A stretch of DNA of 6,939 nt from Wenzhouxiangella sp. (GTDB lineage: Bacteria; Pseudomonadota; Gammaproteobacteria; Xanthomonadales; Wenzhouxiangellaceae), in assembly GCA_007119095.1 (NCBI GenBank), contig SKQI01000151.1, positions 1-6,939 of the forward strand, written 5' to 3'. The notes beneath the pieces are model-generated. The model was not told where the DNA came from. It searched no databases and saw only the letters and a program-made list of their open reading frames with translations. Position 1 is the first letter of the stretch. The number at the start of each line of letters is the position of its first letter. Of this stretch, positions 1-6,596 are shown one piece after another. The translations under genes were made by a program, and so were the position numbers.

Positions 1-1890
1 GAACACGCCCGCGATCTTCTCCGCACCTGGCCGGCCCTGAAGGCCTCCGTCGAAGCCGACGAGTACAGCTACGAAGTACGCGGCAAGACCATCAGTGGCT
101 CCAACTACCGCGAATCGCTGTCGCGCCTGCAGATTCCCAAGATCGCCGCACCCCAGACCACGGACTGGGGCGATCAGCTGGTGTTTTTGATGAAGGAGAA
201 CCTGCCCGGTCACTATCCTTACACCGGCGGCGTTTACCCGTACCGGCGGACCAATGAAGACCCGATCCGGATGTTCGCCGGCGAGGGTACGCCCGAGCGC
301 ACCAACCGCCGCTTCCACTACGTCTCTGAAGGCCAGCCGGCCAAACGCCTGTCGACGGCCTTCGACTCGGTCACCCTCTACGGTGAAGACCCGCACGAGC
401 GGCCCGACATCTACGGCAAGGTCGGCAACTCCGGAGTCTCCATTGCCACCCTGGATGACATGAAGAAGCTTTACTCGGGCTTCGATCTGTGCGACCCGAC
501 CACCTCGGTGTCGATGACCATCAACGGCCCGGCGCCGATGCTGATGGCGATGTTCATGAACACTGCTGTTGATCAGCAGGTTGAAAAGTATCTGCGGACA
601 AGCGGGCGCTGGGAACAGGCACAGAAACAGCGCGCCGAACTACTGTCAGACGACCTTCCCGAGTACGGTGGTCGGATGCCCGAGACCAACGACGGGTTGG
701 GATTAGGCCTTCTGGGCGTGACCGGCGATCAATTGCTCGATGCAGAGACCTACCAGAAGATCAAGGCCGACACCCTGAAGGTAGTGCGCGGCACGGTGCA
801 GGCCGACATCCTGAAAGAAGACCAGGCCCAGAACACCTGCATCTTCTCCACCGAATTTGCCATGCACATGATGGGCGATATCCAGCAGTACTTCATCGAC
901 CACGGCGTGCGCAACTTCTACTCGGTCTCGATCTCCGGCTATCACATCGCCGAGGCCGGCGCCAACCCGATCAGCCAGCTGGCCTTTACCCTGTCGAACG
1001 GTTTTACCATCGTCGAGTATTACCTGGCCCGGGGCATGGACATCAATGACTTTGCCCCCAACCTGTCGTTCTTCTTCTCCAACGGCATGGATCCGGAATA
1101 CACCGTGATCGGTCGGGTTGCGCGCCGGATCTGGGCGCGGGCCATGCGCGAGCGCTATGGCGCCAACAAGCGCTCGCAGATGATGAAGTACCACATCCAG
1201 ACTTCGGGTCGTTCGCTGCATGCCCAGGAGATTCAGTTCAACGACATCAGGACCACGCTGCAGGCCCTCTACGCGATTTTCGACAACTGCAACAGCCTGC
1301 ACACTAACGCTTATGACGAGGCCATCACCACGCCGACCGAGGAATCGGTGCGTCGGGCCGTGGCCATCCAGATGATCATCAACAAGGAGCTGGGGCTGAA
1401 CTTCAACGAAAACCCCTGGCAGGGCAGTTTCATTGTTGATCGCCTGACCGACATGGTTGAAGAAGCCGTCTACCAGGAATTTGAGCGCATCTCCGAGCGC
1501 GGCGGCGTGCTTGGGGCGATGGATACCATGTACCAGCGCGGCAAGATCCAGGAAGAGTCGCTGTACTACGAGCACAAGAAACACGACGGCTCACTGCCGC
1601 TGATCGGCGTCAACACCTTCCTTCCACCCAAGGGCGAGGCCCAGGAAGGCGGCGAAATCGAACTGGCCCGCTCCACCGAGGAAGAAAAGCAGCAGCAGGT
1701 GAAAAACGTGCGCGCCTTCCAGGCTCGCAACCATGAGCAGGCCGAGGCCGTGCTCGGAAATCTCCAGGACGTGGCCAGAAAGCGCGGCAACACCTTCGAA
1801 GCCTTGATGGAAGCCGTCAAGCGTTGCTCACTGGGGCAAATCAGTCACTCGCTGTATGAAGTGGGTGGGGAGTATCGGCGGAATATGTAG
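1..1890 (+). CDS. icmF: Fused isobutyryl-CoA mutase IcmF, C-terminal part (5'-truncated by window edge)
   Basis: This is an adenosylcobalamin-dependent carbon-skeleton mutase that interconverts isobutyryl-CoA and n-butyryl-CoA in the cytoplasm. The reading frame is open from base 1, so the gene starts upstream; 629 codons are visible of a family usually near 1,090 residues. The missing part should hold the B12-binding domain and the MeaI-like GTPase chaperone domain. Visible residues 1-70 are the inter-domain linker and the rest is the substrate-binding TIM barrel. By alignment from memory to Propionibacterium methylmalonyl-CoA mutase, the Tyr89 position is Phe here (RMFAG, nt 274-276) and the Arg207 position is Gln (AQNTC, nt 829-831), which is the isobutyryl-CoA signature. 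The catalytic His is in SGYH (nt 943-945). The C-terminus, YRRNM, is the normal family end. No frameshift is seen. Assignment to IcmF is firm; actual substrate range, including isovaleryl- or pivalyl-CoA side activity, is inferred. Confidence 0.95.
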   Translation, partial: EHARDLLRTWPALKASVEADEYSYEVRGKTISGSNYRESLSRLQIPKIAAPQTTDWGDQLVFLMKENLPGHYPYTGGVYPYRRTNEDPIRMFAGEGTPERTNRRFHYVSEGQPAKRLSTAFDSVTLYGEDPHERPDIYGKVGNSGVSIATLDDMKKLYSGFDLCDPTTSVSMTINGPAPMLMAMFMNTAVDQQVEKYLRTSGRWEQAQKQRAELLSDDLPEYGGRMPETNDGLGLGLLGVTGDQLLDAETYQKIKADTLKVVRGTVQADILKEDQAQNTCIFSTEFAMHMMGDIQQYFIDHGVRNFYSVSISGYHIAEAGANPISQLAFTLSNGFTIVEYYLARGMDINDFAPNLSFFFSNGMDPEYTVIGRVARRIWARAMRERYGANKRSQMMKYHIQTSGRSLHAQEIQFNDIRTTLQALYAIFDNCNSLHTNAYDEAITTPTEESVRRAVAIQMIINKELGLNFNENPWQGSFIVDRLTDMVEEAVYQEFERISERGGVLGAMDTMYQRGKIQEESLYYEHKKHDGSLPLIGVNTFLPPKGEAQEGGEIELARSTEEEKQQQVKNVRAFQARNHEQAEAVLGNLQDVARKRGNTFEALMEAVKRCSLGQISHSLYEVGGEYRRNM

Positions 1891-1922
1891 GGAAAAGGGA
1901 AGCCTGATTGGCGTCACGTCTC

Positions 1923-1945
1923 AACGAACGGGCTTCGATCGTTTT
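1923..1945 (+). terminator. Weak hairpin plus TTTT after icmF, possible terminator
   Basis: Bases 1923-1930 pair with 1936-1943 (7 of 8 pairs, one A-A mismatch) around a five-base loop. The 3' arm runs into TTTT at 1942-1945. It lies 33 bases after the icmF stop, where a terminator would be expected. The stem is short and not GC-rich and the T run is only four, so it may not work as an intrinsic terminator. Confidence 0.22.
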
Positions 1946-2053
1946 GGTCGCCGTCCTCGGGCGGTGAATTCCGCTTCAGTTCGACGCGTGGCGAGGCCTT
2001 CAGCGAAATCCCCCACCCGCGGACGGCTTGCAGGTTCGACTTTGCTTGACGTT

Positions 2054-2065
2054 GCCAGCGCTGGC
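2054..2065. repeat. Perfect 12-bp palindrome (GCCAGCGCTGGC) upstream of the nucleotidyltransferase pair
   Basis: The 12 bases equal their own reverse complement. They begin three bases after a TTGACG hexamer (2046-2051), which resembles a -35 element, and lie 68 bases before the nucleotidyltransferase start. No good -10 was found at 15-18 bases from TTGACG. The element could be an operator for an autoregulated cassette or a small hairpin. No T run follows it, which argues against an intrinsic terminator. Confidence 0.4.
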
Positions 2066-2133
2066 TGAGACTCGACGCTAATCAGGAAGGTAGAAGGAGA
2101 GAGGGAAGAAAACAGAGTTTGGAAGGAAGGTGA

Positions 2134-2646
2134 ATGGGCGAGTTGAGCTTCAGTACATTGTTTTCGGCCTTGAATGCCAGCGGTTGCCGTTACGTGATTG
2201 TTGGTGGGCTGGCGGTGATTTTGCATGGTCATGCTCGCTTGACTACTGATACCGATCTTGTCGTGGATTTGGCAGCTGGTGAGCTGTCCGACTTTCTCGA
2301 TGTGCTGGCTGGTCTTGGCTTTCAGCCGCGGGTGCCTGTCAAGCTTCACGACTTTGCCGATGCCGGGAAGCGCAGCTATTGGCAGCAGGAGAAGGGGATG
2401 GAAGTCTTTTCCTTGTTTCACCCGGAGCAGTCGCGGTGGGTAATCGATCTTTTCGTCAGTTCGCCGCTGGATTTCTCCGGGCTCGTCGAGCGTGCGGTTG
2501 CCAAGCAACTTGAGCATGTTGAGGTGCGCGTGGCCTCGGTGGATGACCTGATCAAGATGAAGCGCCTGGCTGGACGCGAAATTGACCGGGCCGACATTGA
2601 GTGGCTGAAGCAGATCAAGGAAGTCAGCGGTGAATACAGGGTCTGA
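2134..2646 (+). CDS. MNT/AbiEii-like nucleotidyltransferase-fold protein
   Basis: A 170-residue protein with the minimal nucleotidyltransferase core. A hydrophobic strand leads into GG at residues 24-25. The paired acidic residues D39 and D41 (TTDTDLVVD) fit the DxD metal site, and a third candidate acid is D105 in WVIDLF. The C-terminal motif DDLIKMKRLAGREIDRADIE (137-156) is typical of the AbiEii/AbiGii-like and related small nucleotidyltransferases that occur as toxins or HEPN/MNT-type partners. The family transfers nucleotides to protein or RNA targets; the target here is unknown. The ATG start is set by a strong GGAAGGAAGG (2121-2130) three bases upstream. The gene overlaps its downstream partner by 17 bases, implying translational coupling. 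A hand count gives 63 G/C in 120 bases (2161-2280) against 72 in 120 in icmF (361-480), a mild hint of transfer. The fold call is good; the toxin role is inference. Confidence 0.85.
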   Translation: MGELSFSTLFSALNASGCRYVIVGGLAVILHGHARLTTDTDLVVDLAAGELSDFLDVLAGLGFQPRVPVKLHDFADAGKRSYWQQEKGMEVFSLFHPEQSRWVIDLFVSSPLDFSGLVERAVAKQLEHVEVRVASVDDLIKMKRLAGREIDRADIEWLKQIKEVSGEYRV

Positions 2647-2839
2647 CGACAAGCACAATCCCTGGACTTTTGAAGGGGCGGCGCACGCCCAGCTTGTCTA
2701 TGCGGTGAGAAACACGACGGCCACTGAGCGGATCAAGGCGCTTGAAGAAATGCTGGCCCTGGCCGAGGCCTCAGGGGCGTTGGCGCGCACCAGGGCGCGA
2801 GAGGCGGCCTACTGGCAGCGACTGTGGTTCGGAGAGTAG
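2630..2839 (+). CDS. Small helical partner protein of the nucleotidyltransferase (hypothetical)
   Basis: A 69-residue protein of unknown function. It starts at GTG 2630 inside the end of the nucleotidyltransferase gene, with AAGGAAG at 2617-2623 as ribosome binding site. After a polar start it has NPWTFEG (10-16), then a helical segment ending in ALEEMLALAEASGAL (37-51) and a basic-aromatic tail (RTRAREAAYWQRLW). There is no signal peptide or membrane segment. I recall short proteins of this form (NPW near the start, an LEE..LA.ASGAL helix) encoded directly after nucleotidyltransferases, which together with the 17-base overlap supports a real gene and a two-component cassette. It could be an antitoxin or an assembly partner; neither role can be read from the sequence. 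The ATG codons further in are inside the conserved helix and are unlikely starts. Confidence 0.72.
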   Translation: MNTGSDDKHNPWTFEGAAHAQLVYAVRNTTATERIKALEEMLALAEASGALARTRAREAAYWQRLWFGE

Positions 2840-2843
2840 AATT

Positions 2844-2867
2844 TATTCGCCAATCTATTCGCCAATC
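2844..2867. repeat. Perfect 12-bp tandem duplication spanning the cytochrome c stop codon
   Basis: TATTCGCCAATC occurs at 2844-2855 and again, directly abutting, at 2856-2867 with no mismatch. Read on the minus strand the unit carries the last codons and stop of the cytochrome gene. The first copy ends IGE-TAG and the second, in phase, IGE-TAA, so the duplication keeps the protein end and leaves two in-frame stops. It occupies the gap between two convergent genes, and no terminator-like hairpin is seen there. Confidence 0.9.
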
Positions 2868-4786
2868 GAGATTTGCTTGTCCTGGCGCCGGCCCAGTTCG
2901 ATCAACTCCTCTCTGAGTGCTGCGGGCAGCAGAAAGTCGTCGTTGACGCCGCTTTGTGCCGGTGGCGCCGGCCAGGTTGATTTGTCCAGATCGGTCCAGG
3001 CCGCCTGCAGCCGTTGCAGCTGTGTGCTGCGTTCAGCTGCTGAACCCATGAAGTCGAAATCGACAAGCGCTTCTCGCATCGTATCGACCTCGTTTTCATG
3101 CGGCCAGTCGGACAGAATCGCATCCAGGCTTTGCGACGAGAAGCGGCGCGTGGAGGGGTAGACATCCTCCATGGCAGCCAACAGATAGGCCACCATCCAG
3201 GCGCGTTCCCGGCCTCGCTGGGAACCGTCGGGCTGCCCGGCCCGCCATGCCATGACCGCTTTCTGGGCCGGATCGCCCACCAATACGGTGGACAGGTCGC
3301 TGAGCGTCACCGGGCCGCCGTCCAGGCGTTCAAAAGGTTGGGTGTCGCCGTTTTCCAGGTCGCTAGTCCATCGTTCAAGCTGAGTGGCTGCCCAGAGCGG
3401 CGTTTCCTCGACATGGCAATTCAGGCAGGCATTGGGGCGACCGGCAGCGGCGTTGCGATGCGCATCCGGCACCTCAATGCGGTGGCTACGGTGGATGTCC
3501 ATGACACCATAATTCAGATGCGGCATGTGGCAGCTGTAGCAAAGAGAGCCGGCGCTGTCGGCCGGGTGCTTGCTGTGGGCGACCAGCTGTGATTCGCGGC
3601 GAAAATCCTGGTGGCAGCGCAAGCAGGGTGCATTGCCGCGGTTGCGATCGGTGATTTGCCCGGCGGGGTCGCCGGCGTGCATGCTGTGGCAGTCCATACA
3701 GGACAGTTCGGCTTGCTGGTAGCAGGCAGATTGGGACATGCCCTGGTATTCGTACGCGGTCAGGCGCGGCGTGCCATCAGCCCAGAAACGCAGCTTGAAC
3801 AGATCTTCATGTCCTTGCACGGGTGCTTTCGTGTCACGCCAGACGGGCACAACATGGTCGTGCAAGTCCATCCCCGGCCGAAAACTGGGCCCGGTTTCCA
3901 TCATATGTCTGAGCGCGTCGGCGTCCGGAACCATACGCTGGGCATGGCACTGGGCGCAGACATGGGAGCCCAGCCTGGCATCCAGTCGCACCGGATTGAC
4001 GATGGATGCATCTCTCCCCGGGGCCAGACGCATGGCCAGGCGACCGTGTATTGAATCTGCCAGCGCCACGTGCCTCTCGCCAGGGCCGTGACAGGTTTCG
4101 CAGGAAATGCCCAGCTCCGCCACATCTGAATCGAAACGCGAATCACGGCTCACATCCACCGGTTCGCCTCGCAGGGAGCGGGCCCGCAGCTCTTCATAGT
4201 TGGTCATCCGCGGTTGCGGGCCGGTGTTATGGCAAAAGATACAGTTCTGGTTCCAGATGGCGACATGTTGATCGAAATCGCGGCCGTCCGGACCCAGAAA
4301 AACGCCGTTCATATGCACCCAGCGCTGATCGCGGTTGTGCCAGAGATAGTGCAGGCGTGCGTGAGTACCGTCTTCTGGCAACCGGGTCAGGTACTGCTGG
4401 TACCGATGAGAGCCAACCGTCTTGTCAATGGTCAGTCGGTTTAACTTGTTACCCGAAGCCAGATCGTAGTAGTCGAAATAGAATTGACCGTTTTCCCGGA
4501 CCGGCCGGACTCGAATGCCGGCATAATCCAGGGCCTGGCCATCGAACTGCCCCTGGACCGTGTCCGCAGTAGCAATTTGTGTCATTGTGCGGTGGTAGGT
4601 GGCATACCAGCTCGAGTGGCGATCACCGTGACAGTCGGCGCATGCGGCCGAGCCGACATAGGCCAGCGTGGCAGAATCCACGGGTTCGGCCAGATCCGAC
4701 CAGGACCCCCAAAGCAGCCAGCCCGATGGAATGCCAACTCCCAGCGCCAGCATTGCAATCAGGATGATGTTGAGTTTGTTGCGCAT
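2855..4786 (-). CDS. Membrane-anchored octahaem c-type cytochrome (cytochrome c554-like N-terminus)
   Basis: A periplasmic electron-transfer protein of 643 residues with eight CXXCH haem c sites, starting at residues 49, 182, 229, 277, 363, 388, 416 and 454. The N-terminus (MRNKLNIILIAML..., hydrophobic to about residue 27) is an uncleaved signal anchor or signal peptide. YVGSAACADCH resembles the cytochrome c554 domain. SACYQQ...CMDCHSMH, CYSCHMPH and RPNACLNCH match, from memory, multihaem cytochromes that usually carry TPR or HEAT repeats behind the haems. Here the last ~185 residues have no haem site and no clear repeat. No CXXCK site (as in NrfA) is present. The frame also opens at ATG 4840, adding an 18-residue Ser-rich stretch. 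I prefer 4786 because it starts right at the signal anchor and a perfect TATAAT lies inside the extension; neither start has a well-spaced ribosome site. The divergent neighbour is a b-type cytochrome, a likely redox partner. The terminal substrate is unknown. Confidence 0.9.
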   Translation of the reverse strand: MRNKLNIILIAMLALGVGIPSGWLLWGSWSDLAEPVDSATLAYVGSAACADCHGDRHSSWYATYHRTMTQIATADTVQGQFDGQALDYAGIRVRPVRENGQFYFDYYDLASGNKLNRLTIDKTVGSHRYQQYLTRLPEDGTHARLHYLWHNRDQRWVHMNGVFLGPDGRDFDQHVAIWNQNCIFCHNTGPQPRMTNYEELRARSLRGEPVDVSRDSRFDSDVAELGISCETCHGPGERHVALADSIHGRLAMRLAPGRDASIVNPVRLDARLGSHVCAQCHAQRMVPDADALRHMMETGPSFRPGMDLHDHVVPVWRDTKAPVQGHEDLFKLRFWADGTPRLTAYEYQGMSQSACYQQAELSCMDCHSMHAGDPAGQITDRNRGNAPCLRCHQDFRRESQLVAHSKHPADSAGSLCYSCHMPHLNYGVMDIHRSHRIEVPDAHRNAAAGRPNACLNCHVEETPLWAATQLERWTSDLENGDTQPFERLDGGPVTLSDLSTVLVGDPAQKAVMAWRAGQPDGSQRGRERAWMVAYLLAAMEDVYPSTRRFSSQSLDAILSDWPHENEVDTMREALVDFDFMGSAAERSTQLQRLQAAWTDLDKSTWPAPPAQSGVNDDFLLPAALREELIELGRRQDKQISIGE

Positions 4787-4794
4787 CGAAGAGC

Positions 4795-4823
4795 TTGAGG
4801 CGGCGGGCGAGTCTGAAGATACT
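4795..4823 (+). promoter_or_regulatory. Candidate promoter for the b-type cytochrome (TTGAGG-17-GATACT)
   Basis: TTGAGG (4795-4800) and GATACT (4818-4823) match sigma-70 hexamers at four of six positions each with a 17-base spacer. This predicts a start near 4830 and a leader of about 26 bases before ATG 4856. It was found by eye only and the match is moderate. Confidence 0.3.
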
Positions 4824-4829
4824 TTCGTG

Positions 4830-4835
4830 ATTATA
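4830..4835 (-). promoter_or_regulatory. Candidate -10 element (perfect TATAAT) for the octahaem cytochrome
   Basis: The minus strand reads GGTTATAATCACG, giving a perfect -10 hexamer. A start about seven bases on would leave a leader of roughly 37 bases before ATG 4786. No good -35 exists at 16-18 bases, so an activator might be needed. It lies inside the alternative longer reading frame from 4840, which favours the shorter start. It overlaps the candidate plus-strand promoter, so the two genes may share control. Confidence 0.35.
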
Positions 4836-4855
4836 ACCATGCCTCCACCGCCCTA

Positions 4856-5605
4856 ATGAAGACGACTCAACGCAGGAAGCAACGCCAGGCAGCAAGGCAG
4901 CAGATCGGCGCCGAGGTTCGGAAGGAGCAGGTAGCTCACCTGCACAGGCAACAGGTTTGGGATCTGCCGACCAGGGCCAGCCACTGGGCCATCATCATCC
5001 TTTTTCTGGTTCAGATACTCAGTTCGCAGTTTTCCTTGCTGACCAGCAGCTGGCATCTCTGGGCTGGCTATCTGCTGCTGATGGTGTTGCTGTTCCGGTT
5101 CGGTTGGGGCCTGGTCGGTTCCCAGAGTGCACGTTTTGCCCCCATGATTGGTGATCTGCGTCAGCTGCCCGCTTACCTGCCGATACTCTTTTCAACGCGG
5201 CCAACCCGGTGGCCGGGACACAATCCCGTGGGTACCCTGTCCAGCCTGCTGCTTCTTTTTCTACTGCTTGTCAGCAGCGTCAGCGGTCTTTTTATTGAAA
5301 GCTGGGCCGAGGTTCGAGGGCCGCTGGCAGAGCGGGTCGGTCGGGGCACCAGTCTGTTCATGGGCGATCTTCATGGCCTGGTCAGGTGGCCCCTTTATCT
5401 GCTGGTAGTCATCCATATTCTGGCCGTTCTTTCTTACCTGGTCTTCAAGCGGGAAGATCGAATCACCCCGATATTTGCGCACGGACGCATCCTGGTGCGA
5501 CAACCGCGAGACACGACTCTGCAGTCGAACTGGCGCGCGGCCCTGGTGCTGATGGCTTGCATTGCCCTCGTTTTGGCCATTGTTTTTCTGGGTCCGATTG
5601 CCTGA
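4856..5605 (+). CDS. b-type cytochrome, cytochrome b561 / HydC-like membrane subunit
   Basis: A 249-residue inner-membrane haem b protein. Family members move electrons between the quinone pool and a periplasmic partner. PTRASHW (39-44), SWHLWAGYLLL (65-75), GHNPVG (121-126) and DLHGLVRWPLYLLVVIH (171-187) follow the family order. H43, H67, H173 and H187 are the expected four haem ligands for two stacked haems. Membrane helices are near 44-60, 67-85, 125-145, 178-196 and an extra C-terminal one near 229-248. The N-terminal 35 residues are very basic and unusual. ATG 4856 has no ribosome site; GGAAGGAG at 4920-4927 lies inside the frame, 12 bases before a CTG (4940), so a shorter protein is possible. 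It is divergent from the octahaem cytochrome, 69 bases from that gene's preferred start, suggesting a quinol-cytochrome c module. Family is firm; partner is inference. Confidence 0.9.
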   Translation: MKTTQRRKQRQAARQQIGAEVRKEQVAHLHRQQVWDLPTRASHWAIIILFLVQILSSQFSLLTSSWHLWAGYLLLMVLLFRFGWGLVGSQSARFAPMIGDLRQLPAYLPILFSTRPTRWPGHNPVGTLSSLLLLFLLLVSSVSGLFIESWAEVRGPLAERVGRGTSLFMGDLHGLVRWPLYLLVVIHILAVLSYLVFKREDRITPIFAHGRILVRQPRDTTLQSNWRAALVLMACIALVLAIVFLGPIA

Positions 5606-5683
5606 GGATTGAAAAGGCTTGTGCAATGGCAGGGCGCCCGGGCTGCGCACATCTCCGTTGTGATGGCGGCCTGTACTCAGGGC

Positions 5684-5692
5684 TGCTATGCT
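5684..5692 (+). promoter_or_regulatory. Possible extended -10 promoter upstream of livH
   Basis: TGCTATGCT reads as an extended -10 (TG, one base, TATGCT) located 25 bases before the livH ATG. No acceptable -35 lies 16-18 bases upstream; TTGTGA at 5658-5663 is 23 bases away. The 112-base gap after the cytochrome b gene suggests livH has its own promoter, but this one is weakly supported. Overlapping palindromes GGGCGCCC and GCCCGGGC occur earlier in the gap, with no T run. Confidence 0.2.
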
Positions 5693-5717
5693 CGGGCCTC
5701 CAGGAAATGTGGGTTCC

Positions 5718-6596
5718 ATGGATACGCTGCAACTGCTGATCAGCGGCATCGCCAACGGCTGCATTTACGGCCTGATTGCGCTCGGCTTCGTGTTGATCTA
5801 CAAGGCCTCTGAATCGGTCAACTTCGCCCAGGGTGACATGATGATCCTGGGCGCCTTTCTGGCCATTGCCCTGATCAATACCAACCAGGCGGATCTGCCG
5901 TTTCTGCTCGGTCTGGCGATTGCCGGCCTGAGTCTGGGCATTTTTGCCTACCTGCTTGACGCCCTGCTGTTGCGGCGGGTGTTCGGCCAGCCGCAGTTGA
6001 CCATGGTGATTCTGACCATTGCCTTGGGATTCGTGTTGCGCTTCCTGATCGGCGCCATCTGGGGGCATGACCCGGTCGGGCTGGATTCGCCAGTGGCTGG
6101 GCAGCGCCTGAGCATGGGCGGGCTGACTGTGCCAGTGATCGATGTGGTGATCATCGGCACGACAGTGTTTCTGGTTGCCATTCTGTGGCTGTTCTTCGCG
6201 CGCACCCGTCTGGGCCTGGCGATGCAGGCCAGCAGCCAGAACCAGATGGCGGCCTATTACATGGGCATTCCTGTGAAGCGGGTGGTGTCTCTGGTCTGGG
6301 CCATGTCGGGGGTGATGGCGGCGATTGCCGGGGTGCTGTTTGCCGCCAAGGGTGCGGTTGAGCCGTCGGCGGGCCTGGTGTTCGGGATCAAGGCTTTTGC
6401 CGCAGCGGTCATCGGCGGCATGGGTTCGCTGCCTGGTGCCCTGGCCGGCGGCTTGCTGATCGGCATCATGGAGCCCTTTGCCGGCCGCCACCTGCCCAGC
6501 CATGTTGCCCAGGTCTCGCCTTATGCGCTGATGCTGCTGGTTCTGATTCTCAGGCCCAGTGGGCTGTTTGCCCAGGTGAAGGCCAAAAAAGTATGA
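5718..6596 (+). CDS. livH: Branched-chain amino acid-type ABC transporter permease LivH
   Basis: A 292-residue inner-membrane permease that, with LivM, LivG/LivF ATPases and a periplasmic LivK-type binding protein, imports branched-chain amino acids or related small carboxylates. The sequence is hydrophobic throughout. It opens with SGIANGCIYGLIALGFVLIY and VNFAQGD (34-40), the LivH hallmark. A cytoplasmic coupling loop, RTRLGLAMQA...YYMGIP (152-175), precedes the EAA-like region, followed by GGMGSLPGALAGG (223-235) and the usual end LILRPSGLF (276-284). The start at 5718 is chosen because family proteins begin just before this first helix and AGGAAA (5702-5707) precedes it; ATG 5688 would add ten atypical residues. 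The end overlaps livM by ATGA, showing a translationally coupled operon. The ligand cannot be read from the permease. Confidence 0.95.
   Translation: MDTLQLLISGIANGCIYGLIALGFVLIYKASESVNFAQGDMMILGAFLAIALINTNQADLPFLLGLAIAGLSLGIFAYLLDALLLRRVFGQPQLTMVILTIALGFVLRFLIGAIWGHDPVGLDSPVAGQRLSMGGLTVPVIDVVIIGTTVFLVAILWLFFARTRLGLAMQASSQNQMAAYYMGIPVKRVVSLVWAMSGVMAAIAGVLFAAKGAVEPSAGLVFGIKAFAAAVIGGMGSLPGALAGGLLIGIMEPFAGRHLPSHVAQVSPYALMLLVLILRPSGLFAQVKAKKV

Noticed and set aside
703..1584. Minus-strand open frame (293 codons) opposite icmF
   Set aside because: It lies wholly within the strongly conserved mutase barrel and shows no recognisable motif; GC-rich antisense shadow.
1856..2068. Plus-strand 70-codon frame overlapping the icmF end
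   Set aside because: Starts inside icmF in another frame, lacks a ribosome site and has Arg/Ser-rich noise-like composition.
1921..2658. Minus-strand open frame (245 codons) across the nucleotidyltransferase and the gap
   Set aside because: No motif seen; it covers a gene with a good ribosome site and conserved catalytic motifs on the other strand.
3098..4572. Several plus-strand open frames opposite the octahaem cytochrome
   Set aside because: The minus frame has eight CXXCH sites and a signal anchor; these are antisense shadows.
5629..5642. GC-rich overlapping palindromes after the cytochrome b gene as a terminator
   Set aside because: No T run follows and the stems are 4 bp per side; not convincing.
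5688..5717. Ten-codon upstream extension of livH from ATG 5688
   Set aside because: The family starts just before the first helix, AGGAAA precedes 5718, and 5688 falls in a possible -10 element.
5463..6503. Long minus-strand open frame (346 codons) opposite livH
   Set aside because: Its translation is rich in Gln, His and Arg with no domain, as expected of the antisense of a hydrophobic permease; livH is clearly the real gene.
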